This document shows, in pieces, positions 37,591-46,949 of a DNA stretch of 64,000 bases. The stretch comes from Uloborus plumipes. Lineage: Eukaryota > Arthropoda > Arachnida > Araneae > Uloboridae. Position numbers and translations under genes: made by a program. Where the stretch lies: positions 353,263 through 417,262 of the forward strand of contig JAXGGA010000039.1 in assembly GCA_038373865.1 (NCBI GenBank). Direction: 5' to 3'. The notes under the pieces are model-generated. The model was given only the letters and a program-made list of their open reading frames with translations, searched no databases and was not told the DNA's origin. Position 1 is the stretch's first letter, and each line of letters opens with the position of its first letter.

Positions 37591-38682
37591 CACTGTTCGA
37601 CAAAAAAACCCTTGAAAATGCTTCTGGTATTTTGAAGGCTGATTCTTATGTAAAATGACCCCCTGAATCCGAATATGACCCCCATTTTCCCCCATCACGT
37701 CCCAATTTTTTTTAAAACGCCCCCCTTTTTTTTTCATTTTTCCCTAGTTTCAGGGCTATAATATTTTTTTTGGAGGGGAAAGGAGCCTTATATTCACCAA
37801 TAAATTTTTTTGGATATCAAGAGAGACTCAAAGTTTAAAATCATGAGCACCGAGAAAAATTCGGGGAACTTGGGGGGGCGTGGCCCCCCAAAATATTTGA
37901 AAAATCACCAAAAACGATCTTTTTATTCTAGTTTCTTTAAAAAGACCTTTAAAACATTTTTTTCGGTGCAGAACCAGAGTATAGGATCCGCTCCTATGGC
38001 TCCTGGATCAGAAAAAATTTTCACGCTGTAAAATTTTTAAAAAAAAATAAAATAATGCTTTAAAAATCGCACTTTGCACTCGAGTTTTAAAGCGGGTCTT
38101 CAGCCAAAAAAAAAACTTGTGGCTGATTCTTATGTCAAATGACTCCCTATTTCCAAATATGACCTCAGTTTCCCCCCTCCACCCCCTCTTTCCAGAGAGT
38201 TCCCCTCCCCCCCCCCAATTCAGAGTCATTTTACTAATTCGGAGGGGAAAAGTACATTACGTAACACGTTGACATAATTTTAAAAGGCAACAGAGGTTCA
38301 AAGTTCAAAATCATGTAGGGGAGACCGGGGCAAGATGACGATGCTAAAAATCGTTGCTTATTATTCACTCATTTTCAAAGATGGTAAAATTATTTTTATA
38401 TGAGGCGTTAGAGTAGTCCTTTGTATCCTAAAATATATTACCAATTATTTTTTGAAATTAAAAAAAAGGTATGATTTTCTTATGTTTTCATAACCTTAAC
38501 AATTCGTCATCTTGCCCCAGTACCGGGGCAAGATGACTTTCGCCTTGGGGCAAGATGACGACTCTATAAAAGGCGCAACATTGTTATCTTTTAAATACGT
38601 TACATGGTTTAACAAATGATAAATGGGTTTCTACATCTGAGAAAGCATTAAATTAAGCATTGTAAAGTAATGTATATATACA

Positions 38683-38732
38683 TTTCATTTCACACCTCCA
38701 GGGTCCCCCGTACCTACCACAGGTTCGTGGTT
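38683..38732 (-). mobile_element. 50 bp retroposon fragment
   Basis: Perfect 13 bp direct repeats ATGTATATATACA (38670-38682 and 38733-38745) bracket a 50 bp insert. On the minus strand the insert ends GGAGGTGTGAAATGAAA. It is nearly identical over its whole length to the 3' part of the 82 bp insert at 11104-11185. Same tail, different 5' start. Confidence 0.78.
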
Positions 38733-38792
38733 ATGTATATATACAAGGGTTTAGTAGTGCAGCTAACAATAGTCGCAAATAAAAATGCCATT

Positions 38793-39950
38793 TTAATAAT
38801 TGGAACAGTCCTCATGCCACCACTTTTGGCATTCACAGCAGTGGATCCATTTTTCTGTTGGACGATCACAATATTCCTCTTTACAAGCAGAACATCTTAT
38901 TTCACCATCCTTTGAAGTTGATGCCACTGGGTTGCCATGCCTGATTTTTTCTGACTTCGGGCTAAAGAAACAAAGTTTGAGTTTTCTTACTCCTTTTTTT
39001 GCTTCACGTTCTTCTGTCCTCTGTTTTTTTAGACAATCCTTTTTCTCTTTTTGTTTGGCGCTTTCTTCTAGCAGTTCTTTGACGGGTGAGCTCGTAAAGA
39101 TACTTGAACTCATTTTTTTTTCTTTTTTTTTGCCACATTGTAGTGCTTTTGGCAATGGCTTTAAATCAAAAACACTTAAACTCTTCTTTTCTGCACTGGA
39201 ATCAGAATTTGTCATCAATTCTGTATCTACTGGATCTTTTATATGTGGTTTTTTACTGACAGGGTCTGGGGGTTGGCACTATTATTTTCAGTTCCCTCTT
39301 TAACAGCATCAAGATCAGTTGTTTTTGAAGCAGCGAAATCATGATCGTTGCGGCTCGATCCAACATTCTTGAAAACCTTGAACGGCATTTGCAATTGTAG
39401 CGGCTTTAAAGTAAGCTATGCTCAAAAATTCACCAACATTTTTATCTGTGATGGTCTGCCCTGGATGAGTGACCATATAGTTGTCATATGCTTGACTATA
39501 ATAATTTTAAAATGGGCCGAAAATTGCCAAATCAAGAGGGTGGAGACCCAAAAATGATAATGAATTTCTCTCTGCAATATAATATAGCCTGCAAAGTCAT
39601 GTGGGATTTATGATTATCAATGATTAACAGAACAGGAGATTCTTTGTTTGATTTTACGTGTTGGTAAAAGTGCTGCAAAAAAGAGAAAAAAAGTATCCTC
39701 ATTACTCCAGCCATTATCACTACAGTGACCTACAGTTCTTGCTGGGGCTTTCTCGATAAGTTTAGGAAGCATTCGTTTTCTAGCAAAAATCAGAAAAGGT
39801 GGCAGGTAAAAGCCAGTGACACTTATGCAACAAGTTATTGTTACATTCCTTCCTCTCTCTGCTGAAACAATCTTTGAAACTCTTCTGAATCCTGTAGGAC
39901 TGACTACCATGGGCAGCTTATATTACCATGGGCAGCATAGAATCTTTGCT
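38793..39950 (-). pseudogene. Pogo/Tigger transposase remnant with C-terminal zinc finger
   Basis: Minus-strand frames, split by frameshifts, follow the order of a Tigger-type DDE transposase. First VVSPTGFRRVSKIVSAERGR and FLIFARKRMLPKLIEKAP (39910-39720). Then VLLIIDNHKSH, containing the second catalytic Asp, at about 39640. Then PLDLAIFGPF with the third Asp near 39520, followed by KAATIANAVQGFQEC near 39400. The tail at 38793-39218 has SIFTSSPVKELLEE, a lysine-rich linker, and a finger of the pattern C-x2-C...WIHC-x2-C-x3-WWHEDC. The first catalytic Asp block and DNA-binding half are absent. Homology is recognised from the family pattern. The protein is not expected to be active. Confidence 0.82.
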
Positions 39951-40104
39951 CCATTCTCCTCTTGAGGATTTCTTCTTGTATTGTCGAACCATATCTGAAA
40001 TGTCATTATATGTATCATTAACAAACAATTAGTTTGGCTCTTCGGAAGAGGGGTGGGGGTATGAGGGACTTAGTACAATATATTATTACATACATTAGTA
40101 TATA

Positions 40105-41607
40105 CAGGGTGGTCCTAAACTCATGGTACAAACTTTTAGGGTAGGTCAAGGGCATTGTAACAATGACTTTTTGTATAGGAATGTATAGTCGCAAGTGACG
40201 TGGTGAGGCGTAAACAGGGGAAATGACAGCCGAAAGGAAAAACAAAGATTTTATTCAAAGCGTTGTTGACAATTGTCATATTTACATTAAGTGTTCAAAA
40301 TTGCGTCCACCAGTAGCGATACATGCTTGACAGCGTCGGTGGAGCGATTGGCGTACACGTTCAAAGATGCCTGGCATTTCACGCACACTTGCAGCAGCTA
40401 CAGATATGCGAGCGACGAGATCCTCATCTGAGTCAACTGGAGTCTCATAAACAAGATTCTTTAAATGTCCCCAGAAAAAGTAATCGAGGCTCGATAAATC
40501 GGGAGATCGGGGCGGCCAAGGGACTGGTCCACCACGCCCAATCCATTGAGCACCAAACGTGGTATTCAGATAATTCCGAACATTAATGCTGAAGTGTGCT
40601 GGCGCCCCATCGTGCTGAAACCACATGCGGTTACGAATGGCGATCGGAACATCATGCAGCAGTTGTGGTAACACTTCCTTCAGAAAAATAAGATAGCTTT
40701 CGCCACTTAGTCGCGTGGGTAGCAAGTATGGGCCAATCAAAAAGTCGTGCACAATACCAGCCCACACATTAATACAGAAACGTTGTTGAAACGCATGTGG
40801 ACGCGTTGCATGTGGATTATCGGTTGCCCACACATGGGAATTGTGCGCATTAAAGACACCCTCGCGTGAAAATGTGGCTTCATCTGTAAATAGCACATGA
40901 TCTACGAAATCCGGCTGCAATGCGCATTTCTGCATCATCCACTGGCAGAAGTTCACGCGGAGAGGATAATCTGCGGGATTCAATGCTTGTACTTTCTGAA
41001 AATGGAAGGGGTGTAAGCGATTTTCGCTTAACACTCTGCCTACAGTCTGATGACTCACACCTACGTCATGTGCAACAGTTCTTGTGCTTGACTCTGGTCT
41101 ATCAGCCACAATGTTCAAGATGGTTTCTTCCAGCCTTGGAGTGCGTACAGCTCTTAATCGACCAGTGTCATGTCTGTTGACGCCGAAGCCACCTGTTTCA
41201 CAAAGTTGACGATGCAACCGTTGAAAAATTCTGTGATCCGGCATTCGGCGATCAGGATACTCCTCGCGATACATTCGTAACGCAGCTCTGCCGTTACCAT
41301 TTGCACGACCGTACATGTAATGCATGTCTGCTTTTTCTGAATTCGTGAAGTCACCCATCTTCTACGGCAGCACAATTGAGAATGGCGCTTTTCCTCATTG
41401 CGATGCATCATATTCAACAGCGGCTGGACATCTACTGCCCTCTACTGGCAATGATACCAACTGATCCCTCCATTTTTCTTTCCTTTTATTTCTCTTGTTT
41501 ACGACTCACCGCGTCACTTGCGACTATACATTCCTATACAAAAAGTCATTGTTACAATGCCCTTGACCTACCCTAAAAGTTTGTACCATGAGTTTAGGAC
41601 CACCCTG
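40105..41607 (-). mobile_element. Complete mariner-like (DD41D) transposon, 1503 bp
   Basis: Flanked by TA (40103-40104 and 41608-41609). Terminal inverted repeats of about 120 bp begin CAGGGTGGTCCTAAACTCAT. The outer 96 bases are identical between the two ends, and only a few mismatches occur further in. It encloses a single uninterrupted transposase frame on the minus strand (40282-41358). It lies inside the pogo-like transposon 38318-42111, so it is younger than it. Matching ends plus an open frame suggest a recent insertion that may still be mobile. Activity itself cannot be judged from sequence. Confidence 0.95.
40282..41358 (-). CDS. Tc1/mariner-superfamily transposase, DD41D
   Basis: This 358-residue protein is expected to bind the element's ends and cut and rejoin DNA at TA in the nucleus. 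Residues 1-56 fit the helix-turn-helix found at the start of many arthropod transposases of this group (GNGRAALRMYREEYP). Residues 65-125 form a second helical DNA-binding segment (RTVAHDVGVSHQTVGRVL). The RNase H-fold catalytic core runs from about 150. The acidic triad is D159 in LFTDEATF, D250 in WFQHDGAPAH and D292 in SPDLSSLDYFFWG, with 41 residues between the last two. That spacing separates it from classical mariner (DD34D) and resembles described DD41D groups. The frame has no stops, the length is normal, and the ATG at 41358 gives a natural N terminus. I did not find a splice signal that would be needed. Confidence 0.93.
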   Translation of the reverse strand: MGDFTNSEKADMHYMYGRANGNGRAALRMYREEYPDRRMPDHRIFQRLHRQLCETGGFGVNRHDTGRLRAVRTPRLEETILNIVADRPESSTRTVAHDVGVSHQTVGRVLSENRLHPFHFQKVQALNPADYPLRVNFCQWMMQKCALQPDFVDHVLFTDEATFSREGVFNAHNSHVWATDNPHATRPHAFQQRFCINVWAGIVHDFLIGPYLLPTRLSGESYLIFLKEVLPQLLHDVPIAIRNRMWFQHDGAPAHFSINVRNYLNTTFGAQWIGRGGPVPWPPRSPDLSSLDYFFWGHLKNLVYETPVDSDEDLVARISVAAASVREMPGIFERVRQSLHRRCQACIATGGRNFEHLM

Positions 41608-43030
41608 TATATTAGTATAACTATAAATAAGCATTTAGAGAACTTAATAGAAGGGGCAACATAGTTATTTCATAAATTCCGAAACATGGGGCAAGATGAC
41701 GAGCTCGTCATCTTGCCCCGTGTTTCGTTTCGTCATCTTGCCCCAGACTGCCATTTTTGAAGGATTCGTATTTATTTCCATAAAAAAATGCGTTTATTTG
41801 GTGCTTATTCATATAAATAGGTAGTATTTAAACTAAGGTACACATTAATACTAATGAGAAGCAATAAATCTTACCTGTATTTGCATCAGAGCTTATTTGC
41901 ACATGGATAAAAGTTAGATCGCGGTAGCGGTAAACCAGAACAACTTCAGAACTGTCTTGAAAATGGCGATTTCAGCTACTTTATACTATTGCTGAACGAA
42001 GAATAGATAGAAGAATCTCTAATGACCAGCTAAGGCTGCTACCTAGCGGGAAATGAAAAAAATACGAAATTCGTCATCTTGCCCGGCTCGTCATCTTGCC
42101 CCGGTCTCCCCTACATGTGTACCCAAAATATAAACTATGGCGGTGTACCCCCCCCCAAAAAAAATCTTCTTTTCTTGTTTTTCTAAGAGACGTTTTAAAC
42201 TTATAAAATCAGAGTATTGAATTTTCTTTTCTTTTTTTTTGGGGGGGGAGGGGGGAGGGGGGAGGTATACCGCCCTAGTTTATATTTTTGGTACACATGT
42301 ACATGATTTTGAACTTTGAACCTCTGTTGCCTTTTAGAATTATGTTAACGGGTTACGTAATGTACTTTTCCCCTCCGAATTAGTAAAATGACTCTGAATT
42401 GGGGGGGGGGGACTCTCTGGAAAGAGGGGGTGGAGGAGGGAAACTGAGGTCATATTAGGAAATAGGGGGTCATTTGACATAAGAATGAGCCACAATTTTG
42501 TTTTTTTTTTTGGCTGAAGGCCTGCTTTAAAACTCGAGTGCAAAGTGCGATTTTTAAAGCATTATTTTATTTTTTTTAAAAAATTTTACAGCGTGAAAAT
42601 TTTTTCTGACCCAGGAGCCATAGGAGCGGATCTTATACTCTGGTTCTGCACCGAAAAAAATGTTTTAAAGGTCTTTTTAAAGAAACTAGACTAAAAAGAT
42701 CGTTTTTGGTGATTTTTCAAATATTTTGGGGGGCCACGCCCCCCCAAGTTCCCCGATTTTTTCTCGGTGCTCATGATTTTAAACTTTGAGTCTCTCTTGA
42801 CATCCAAAAAAAAATTATTGGTGAATATAAGGTTCCTTTCCCCTCCAAAAAAAATATTATAGCCCTGAAACTAAGGAAAAATGAAAAAAAAAGGGGGGCG
42901 TTTTAAAAAAAAATTGGGACGTGATGGGGGAAAACGGGGGTCATATTCGGATTCAGGGGGTCATTTTACATAAGAATCAGCCTACAAAATACCAGAAGCA
43001 TTTTCAAGGTTTTTTTTTTGTCGAACAGTG

Positions 43031-44966
43031 TAATTAAAGGCACAAGTTGTGTATTCGGCATGCAACACAGAACATAAATCCGAGATAACGGTGGAAATAA
43101 TGTTTCCAACAATTTATACAATAGTTCCACCTCATGAGAAGAGCATTTTCAAACGTTCTTTGTACCTTTATTGCGGATTTGTGTTCCGCATTGTAGACCA
43201 GAGAGCATTTTGTGTATTCTCCCTTGTAAACACAATTTTACCAGTGTCCCAGTATAAAAAGCGCAGATGCGTCAATGCCAGAATAACGTAGGTCTAAAAA
43301 ATGACGATTTTCATTTTATTAATGCACTGTCCGTAGAATTGTGTTCCGCATCAATCCCTCAGAAGGATATTCAATAAAAAAAATCCTCAAGCCCTCTGCA
43401 TGCGCCAAACAAGCATTTTGATACTCTTCTGTAAAGTAATGACTTACGTTAGTCAGGCTCTGATGTATAGATATTACCGTTTGAGTGAGATATTATTCAA
43501 TTATAAATGTGTGCATTTTTGTACCAGTTGCTGAAAATAACAGCAAGTATCTTCCTAGCATATTTTGTGCTACTTAGCTTTATAAATTTTACACAAATAC
43601 TTCTTAAAGTGAACGATGACTGTGACACTAATTACTGAGAAAGAGGCCCTGGGAGGATCATAAAGACGTAGTAAAATGGATTATAAAGTTGAACTGAAAC
43701 TGCAGTAGTTTTATTACGAAGTGTAAACTTGACCCGTGGGAAACATAATGCTCGACACATGGCTTTTGCTTCATTGCTAATACCAGATTTCGTGAAAGTT
43801 TAAATGTTTCATTGCTGTATTTTATTAATAATGTCGTTCAGCAGTGTTTATAAGCTGTATGAAACATAAATAATACTAGTTAAAAGATGTATGCACTTTG
43901 TTAGATGGTTTAGGAAGTGATTGTTTTTAAAAAGGATATGATGTTAGCTAGATCCAATAGTAAGCATTAATTTTCAGCAGTTACTATTTCGTTGGGAAAT
44001 AATGTATTTCTAGCATTATATGGGTTTAAGTTCAGTGTGAACATTTACACGTAGCTAAAAAGTTTGGTAGTATGTTTGGAATAAGTAATCAATAATTGAT
44101 AAATATTAAGTCATTACACAAGTAGTACAAATCTGCATTTTTTTAAAAGAAATATATAGTCACAAAATGCCTCGAAATACTACTGAAATCATCTAAACCT
44201 TGCGATAAAAACCTTAAACTATTTATGCCTAAAAATATCAAAATACAGCTCCGTACATTCCATAAATTAACCATAGTACATTAAAGCACTCAGCTTATTG
44301 GATGATTTTAATGATAATAAGATATGAAATACCATTACTTTCATGAATAAGCAGAAAAAACTATGATTATTTAATAAAATAAATAAATAAGTAAAATATA
44401 AAAAAATAAAGAAAGGAAGAAAGAAAACTAAACAAAACAAGTAATTGAATGAATAAGTAAATAATAAAATAACCATTATAATGCTACTAATAAACAACTA
44501 TTTTTATTATTTGTCTCAATAATTCGACATTCAATAGCTTTCGTTACCGTATAGGTTACTTTAATCACCATAATGTGGGAATAGTAAATGAGTTGAATTC
44601 TTGATGTGCTGACCTTTATACCAGTTATAAAGCAGTCTATCCAATTCAGTCATCAATTCGATTACTTCGCTGACATCAGTGAAGCACTCAGAAAATATTT
44701 ACATAGCTTTGACAAAGAGATTGAATAAAATTTAATTACATGCACATGTAAAATGACTCTACTTACGTTATTTCCGTGTTAACGTTTTACTTTTTTTAAT
44801 AGCTAGTTACCGAATTTCCAAAGACACTTTCTGAATAATAAAAGATTCAATGTTAGAGACGAATTCAATGTACTTCTAAAAATACAGTTAAATACATGAT
44901 CGTATTGCACTCATGCATTACGAATCAAAATATGCGTTATGTGATTGCTTTCATTTTAAAAGTATG
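43031..44966. other. Non-coding stretch
   Basis: No gene or bounded element recognised. An A-rich, stop-poor stretch at 44267-44497 is low-complexity. GTGTTCCGCAT occurs at about 43181 and 43340 without further similarity. Confidence 0.4.
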
Positions 44967-45290
44967 ACTAGCGGTAACCGCACGGCTATGCCCGTGGTAT
45001 AAAATTAAAAGTTCATTTGTTAAATAATTGGTTTATTTTAGTTGCAATTTAACTATAATTCCTTAAAAGTATGATATAAAAATAAGCCCAAAGAGAAAAA
45101 TAGAACAATTTTGTTGCTTACAGAAACCAAGAGAAATCTTTTCAAAGTTTAAAAGAAGAAAAAAGTTTTATTTCCTAGCTAAAACAAAACAATACATTTT
45201 CCGAAATGAAACACTTTAAAAAGCACGTTGCAATATCGCATTTTATACGATATTTGGTTAATCTGGACTTTGGGTACCCGTTTCTCACTA

Positions 45291-45420
45291 AATGGGCGAT
45301 AGGCGCGCCAAGCGTGGTAACCCTGACTATTTTGCGTAGTTTCTCTCGGAGCTTTCAACTCCGCGAGACAACACGCAAAAACGCGCCAGTTGGTAACTTT
45401 TTGAAAATGCGCCAAGCAGG
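45291..45420. repeat. GC-rich hairpin
   Basis: GGCGCGCCAAGCGTGGTAAC is answered by GCGCCAGTTGGTAAC-type sequence in inverse orientation. The inner arms TTTGCGTAG...CTCGGAGC and CTCCGCGAG...ACGCAAA pair around a six-base loop. Much richer in G and C than its surroundings. Probably part of a small inverted-repeat element. The overlapping open frames on both strands are a by-product. Confidence 0.5.
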
Positions 45421-45526
45421 GTTCCAAAACACATTTTTACCGTTAAATAACTCATTTAAATAAGGCCCGGAGTTTAGATTTCTACCCAAACAAATACATT
45501 TTGAAAATTATTGAGGGAAAAAGACA

Positions 45527-45780
45527 GGGTTGCCAGAGAATTGAAACAGAAAAATACTACGCCTCTTCTAAAAAAATACTATAAAATAATACTGTCTCCA
45601 AACGTTGTTAAAATTAATATTGCTGAAATGTGAAATTTATTGAAAAAAAAAATCCGCCAAATCTTTTAATTAAGTCATTAAAGTATATTAGAAACAGGGT
45701 TGCCAGAAAAATACTACGCTCCTTATTTGGGCCGAAAAATACTACCGTAGTACCAAAAATATTACGTCTGGCAATGCTGG
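45527..45780. repeat. Repeats starting CAGGGTTGCCAGA
   Basis: CAGGGTTGCCAGA followed by AAAAATACTACG occurs at 45527 and again at 45692. An inverse end TCTGGCAATGCTG closes the second at about 45779. The second copy is therefore a hairpin of about 88 bp. A CAGGGTTGCC.. start is seen in several DNA transposon families, but no target duplication was found. Confidence 0.5.
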
Positions 45781-46192
45781 AAAAAGAACGAAACAAAAAA
45801 AGGTATGAAAACGTAGCCATGGTAACAACATGAAAAGTTGATTTCCGTTGATAAAATAACTCATTTCATCTCTATTTTCAAACAAATTTTATTCTCGAGC
45901 TCAACCATTTTAGAATTGTTTAGCTTGCTTTGCTGAAGGTAAGCCTTGAGTTTCCGGGATTCAAAAAATAATTATTACAGCTGTTCTAATGCTCTTAGAA
46001 ACTTTAAACTGACATAGTTTTTAGAAGAACATTTCAAGCTTTCGAATGACATAAGACTTGAAAATGTGTATGAAATATTTCTTCCCTATTTTATTGTATT
46101 TTCGCTAAGAATTAGAATAGAAAAAGAGCGAAATAGAGCGAACTTTTTGAAAAAACGCTTCGTAGTGCACAACCTCATGCTACGAACTAATT

Positions 46193-46423
46193 GTTTGTTT
46201 GTTGTTGTTGTTTGTTTTTTGGCTATATGCCCAGGTTTTTTGATGAGGACTACAATCTAGTGTTCTGCCTCCGTTACATATGTTTTTTTATTACATATAT
46301 CTTGTACAGACAATGTATGAAAGAGTTACATTACAAAGCAAGCAAAGTACATCCGGAGCGATTGTGGGAGTCGAACCCACCGTCTCAGAGTTATTGGCTA
46401 TACACGCCTTAGACCGCTCGACC
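46193..46423 (-). mobile_element. tRNA-derived SINE, 231 bp, complete
   Basis: A perfect 13 bp duplication CTACGAACTAATT flanks the insert (46180-46192 and 46424-46436). Read on the minus strand, the head carries an RNA polymerase III A box (GTCGAGCGGTCTAAGG, 46407-46422) and a B box (GGTTCGACTCC, 46367-46377) at the spacing of a tRNA. A unique body and a tail of AACAACAACAAACAAAC follow. The head resembles a class II tRNA of the leucine or serine type, but the anticodon stem does not pair, so it is tRNA-derived rather than a tRNA gene. Transcription would start near 46423, and the enzymes for insertion must come from a LINE. Confidence 0.87.
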
Positions 46424-46659
46424 CTACGAACTAATTTTGTGCCAGATTTCATGAAAATCGAACGAACGATTTTGGCGCTACGCGCGTAACAGACAGACAG
46501 AAAGAAGGAAAGTAAGACAGACCCACCTTCAGCTTTATTATTAGTAGAGATTATTAAGCAATTAGGTGTTAAAAACGATAGCTTTGTGCGTAAATTAGGT
46601 AAAATGAGATACACACACATAATAAGATAAGAAAAACACGAATAAAATTAAAAGATTAT

Positions 46660-46912
46660 TGAAAGTTTTAAAAGGGGCAAACATGTTTTAGAGTCAACTG
46701 CCTTCTTCCTAAGTGATCGGCAAGCAAATGGAATGAAACAAGGTCATGGCAGAGTTAAATACGAAAAAAACGAAAGAAGATGGACCTATCATGCTTGGAT
46801 CTTTCCTTTTTCGCATTTAATCTCTTCTATGAGCTTGTTTCATTCTCTTTGCTTGTCGGGCACTGAAGAAGGAGGCTGTTGCCTCCGAAACATGTTTTCC
46901 CCTTTTAAAACT
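46660..46912. repeat. Small hairpin element
   Basis: AAGTTTTAAAAGGGGCAAAC at about 46662 pairs with CCCCTTTTAAAACTT at about 46897. Inner segments CTGCCTTCTTC and GAAGAAGGAGGC also pair, as do GGCAAGCAAATGGAATGAAA and TTTCATTCTCTTTGCTTG. About 250 bp in all. Next to the right arm is CCTCCGAAACATGTTTT, close to the CCGAAACACGTGTC motif of the 930-1146 hairpin. Non-coding. Confidence 0.6.
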
Positions 46913-46949
46913 TATTATTTTCATCTTATTTGTGCTTTTAAACGTTATA

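Larger units (their letters stand above)
38318..42111 (-). mobile_element. Pogo/Tigger-like transposon carrying two later insertions
   Basis: Inverted ends GGGGAGACCGGGGCAAGATG are identical for 24 bp and flanked by TA (38316-38317 and 42112-42113). The motif GGGGCAAGATGACG, in either orientation, occurs about nine times near the ends (for example 38511-38559 and 41690-41742), as expected for transposase binding sites. Removing the mariner element (with its extra TA) and the 50 bp retroposon (with its duplication) leaves about 2.2 kb. The transposase remnant lies on the minus strand at 38793-39950. The N-terminal half and first catalytic block are missing, so this copy is an internally deleted derivative. 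Confidence 0.88.
37591..43030. mobile_element. Foldback element with about 800 bp arms, interrupted by a pogo-like transposon
   Basis: Inverted ends CACTGTTCGACAAAAAA start at 37591 and end at 43030, flanked by TAA (37588-37590 and 43031-43033). A 3 bp TAA would fit PIF/Harbinger, so that class is suggested only. When the insert 38318-42111 and its duplicated TA are removed, a 1644 bp element remains. Its two arms are complementary along nearly their whole length to a loop near 42177-42220. Each arm contains two diverged direct copies of a unit of about 480 bp starting GGCTGATTCTTATGT (37636 and 38121 on the left). Non-coding. The frames inside are mirror images of one another. Confidence 0.85.
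44967..46551 (+). mobile_element. Possible LINE-related element, no coding sequence
   Basis: The segment begins ACTAGCGGTAACCGCACGGC and ends with CAGATTTCATGAAAATCGAA, then GTAACAGACAGACAGAAAGA and TTATTATTAGTAGAGAT. Such beginnings and such ends (a phrase of the type TTTCATGAAAATCG, a run of ACAGACAGA, then ATTAGTAG) are common in arthropod RTE-like or related LINE sequence, which is the basis of the call. Inside are a hairpin of GC-rich sequence at about 45291-45420, repeats at 45527-45780, and a SINE at 46193. No reverse transcriptase frame was found, so the boundaries are uncertain. Confidence 0.4.

Noticed and set aside
38800..39303. 167-codon plus-strand frame
   Set aside because: It is the antisense of the pogo transposase tail, which has clear family motifs on the minus strand.
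46355..46430. tRNA gene (Leu/Ser-like) on the minus strand
   Set aside because: A and B boxes are good, but the anticodon stem does not pair, and the sequence is the head of a SINE bounded by target duplications.
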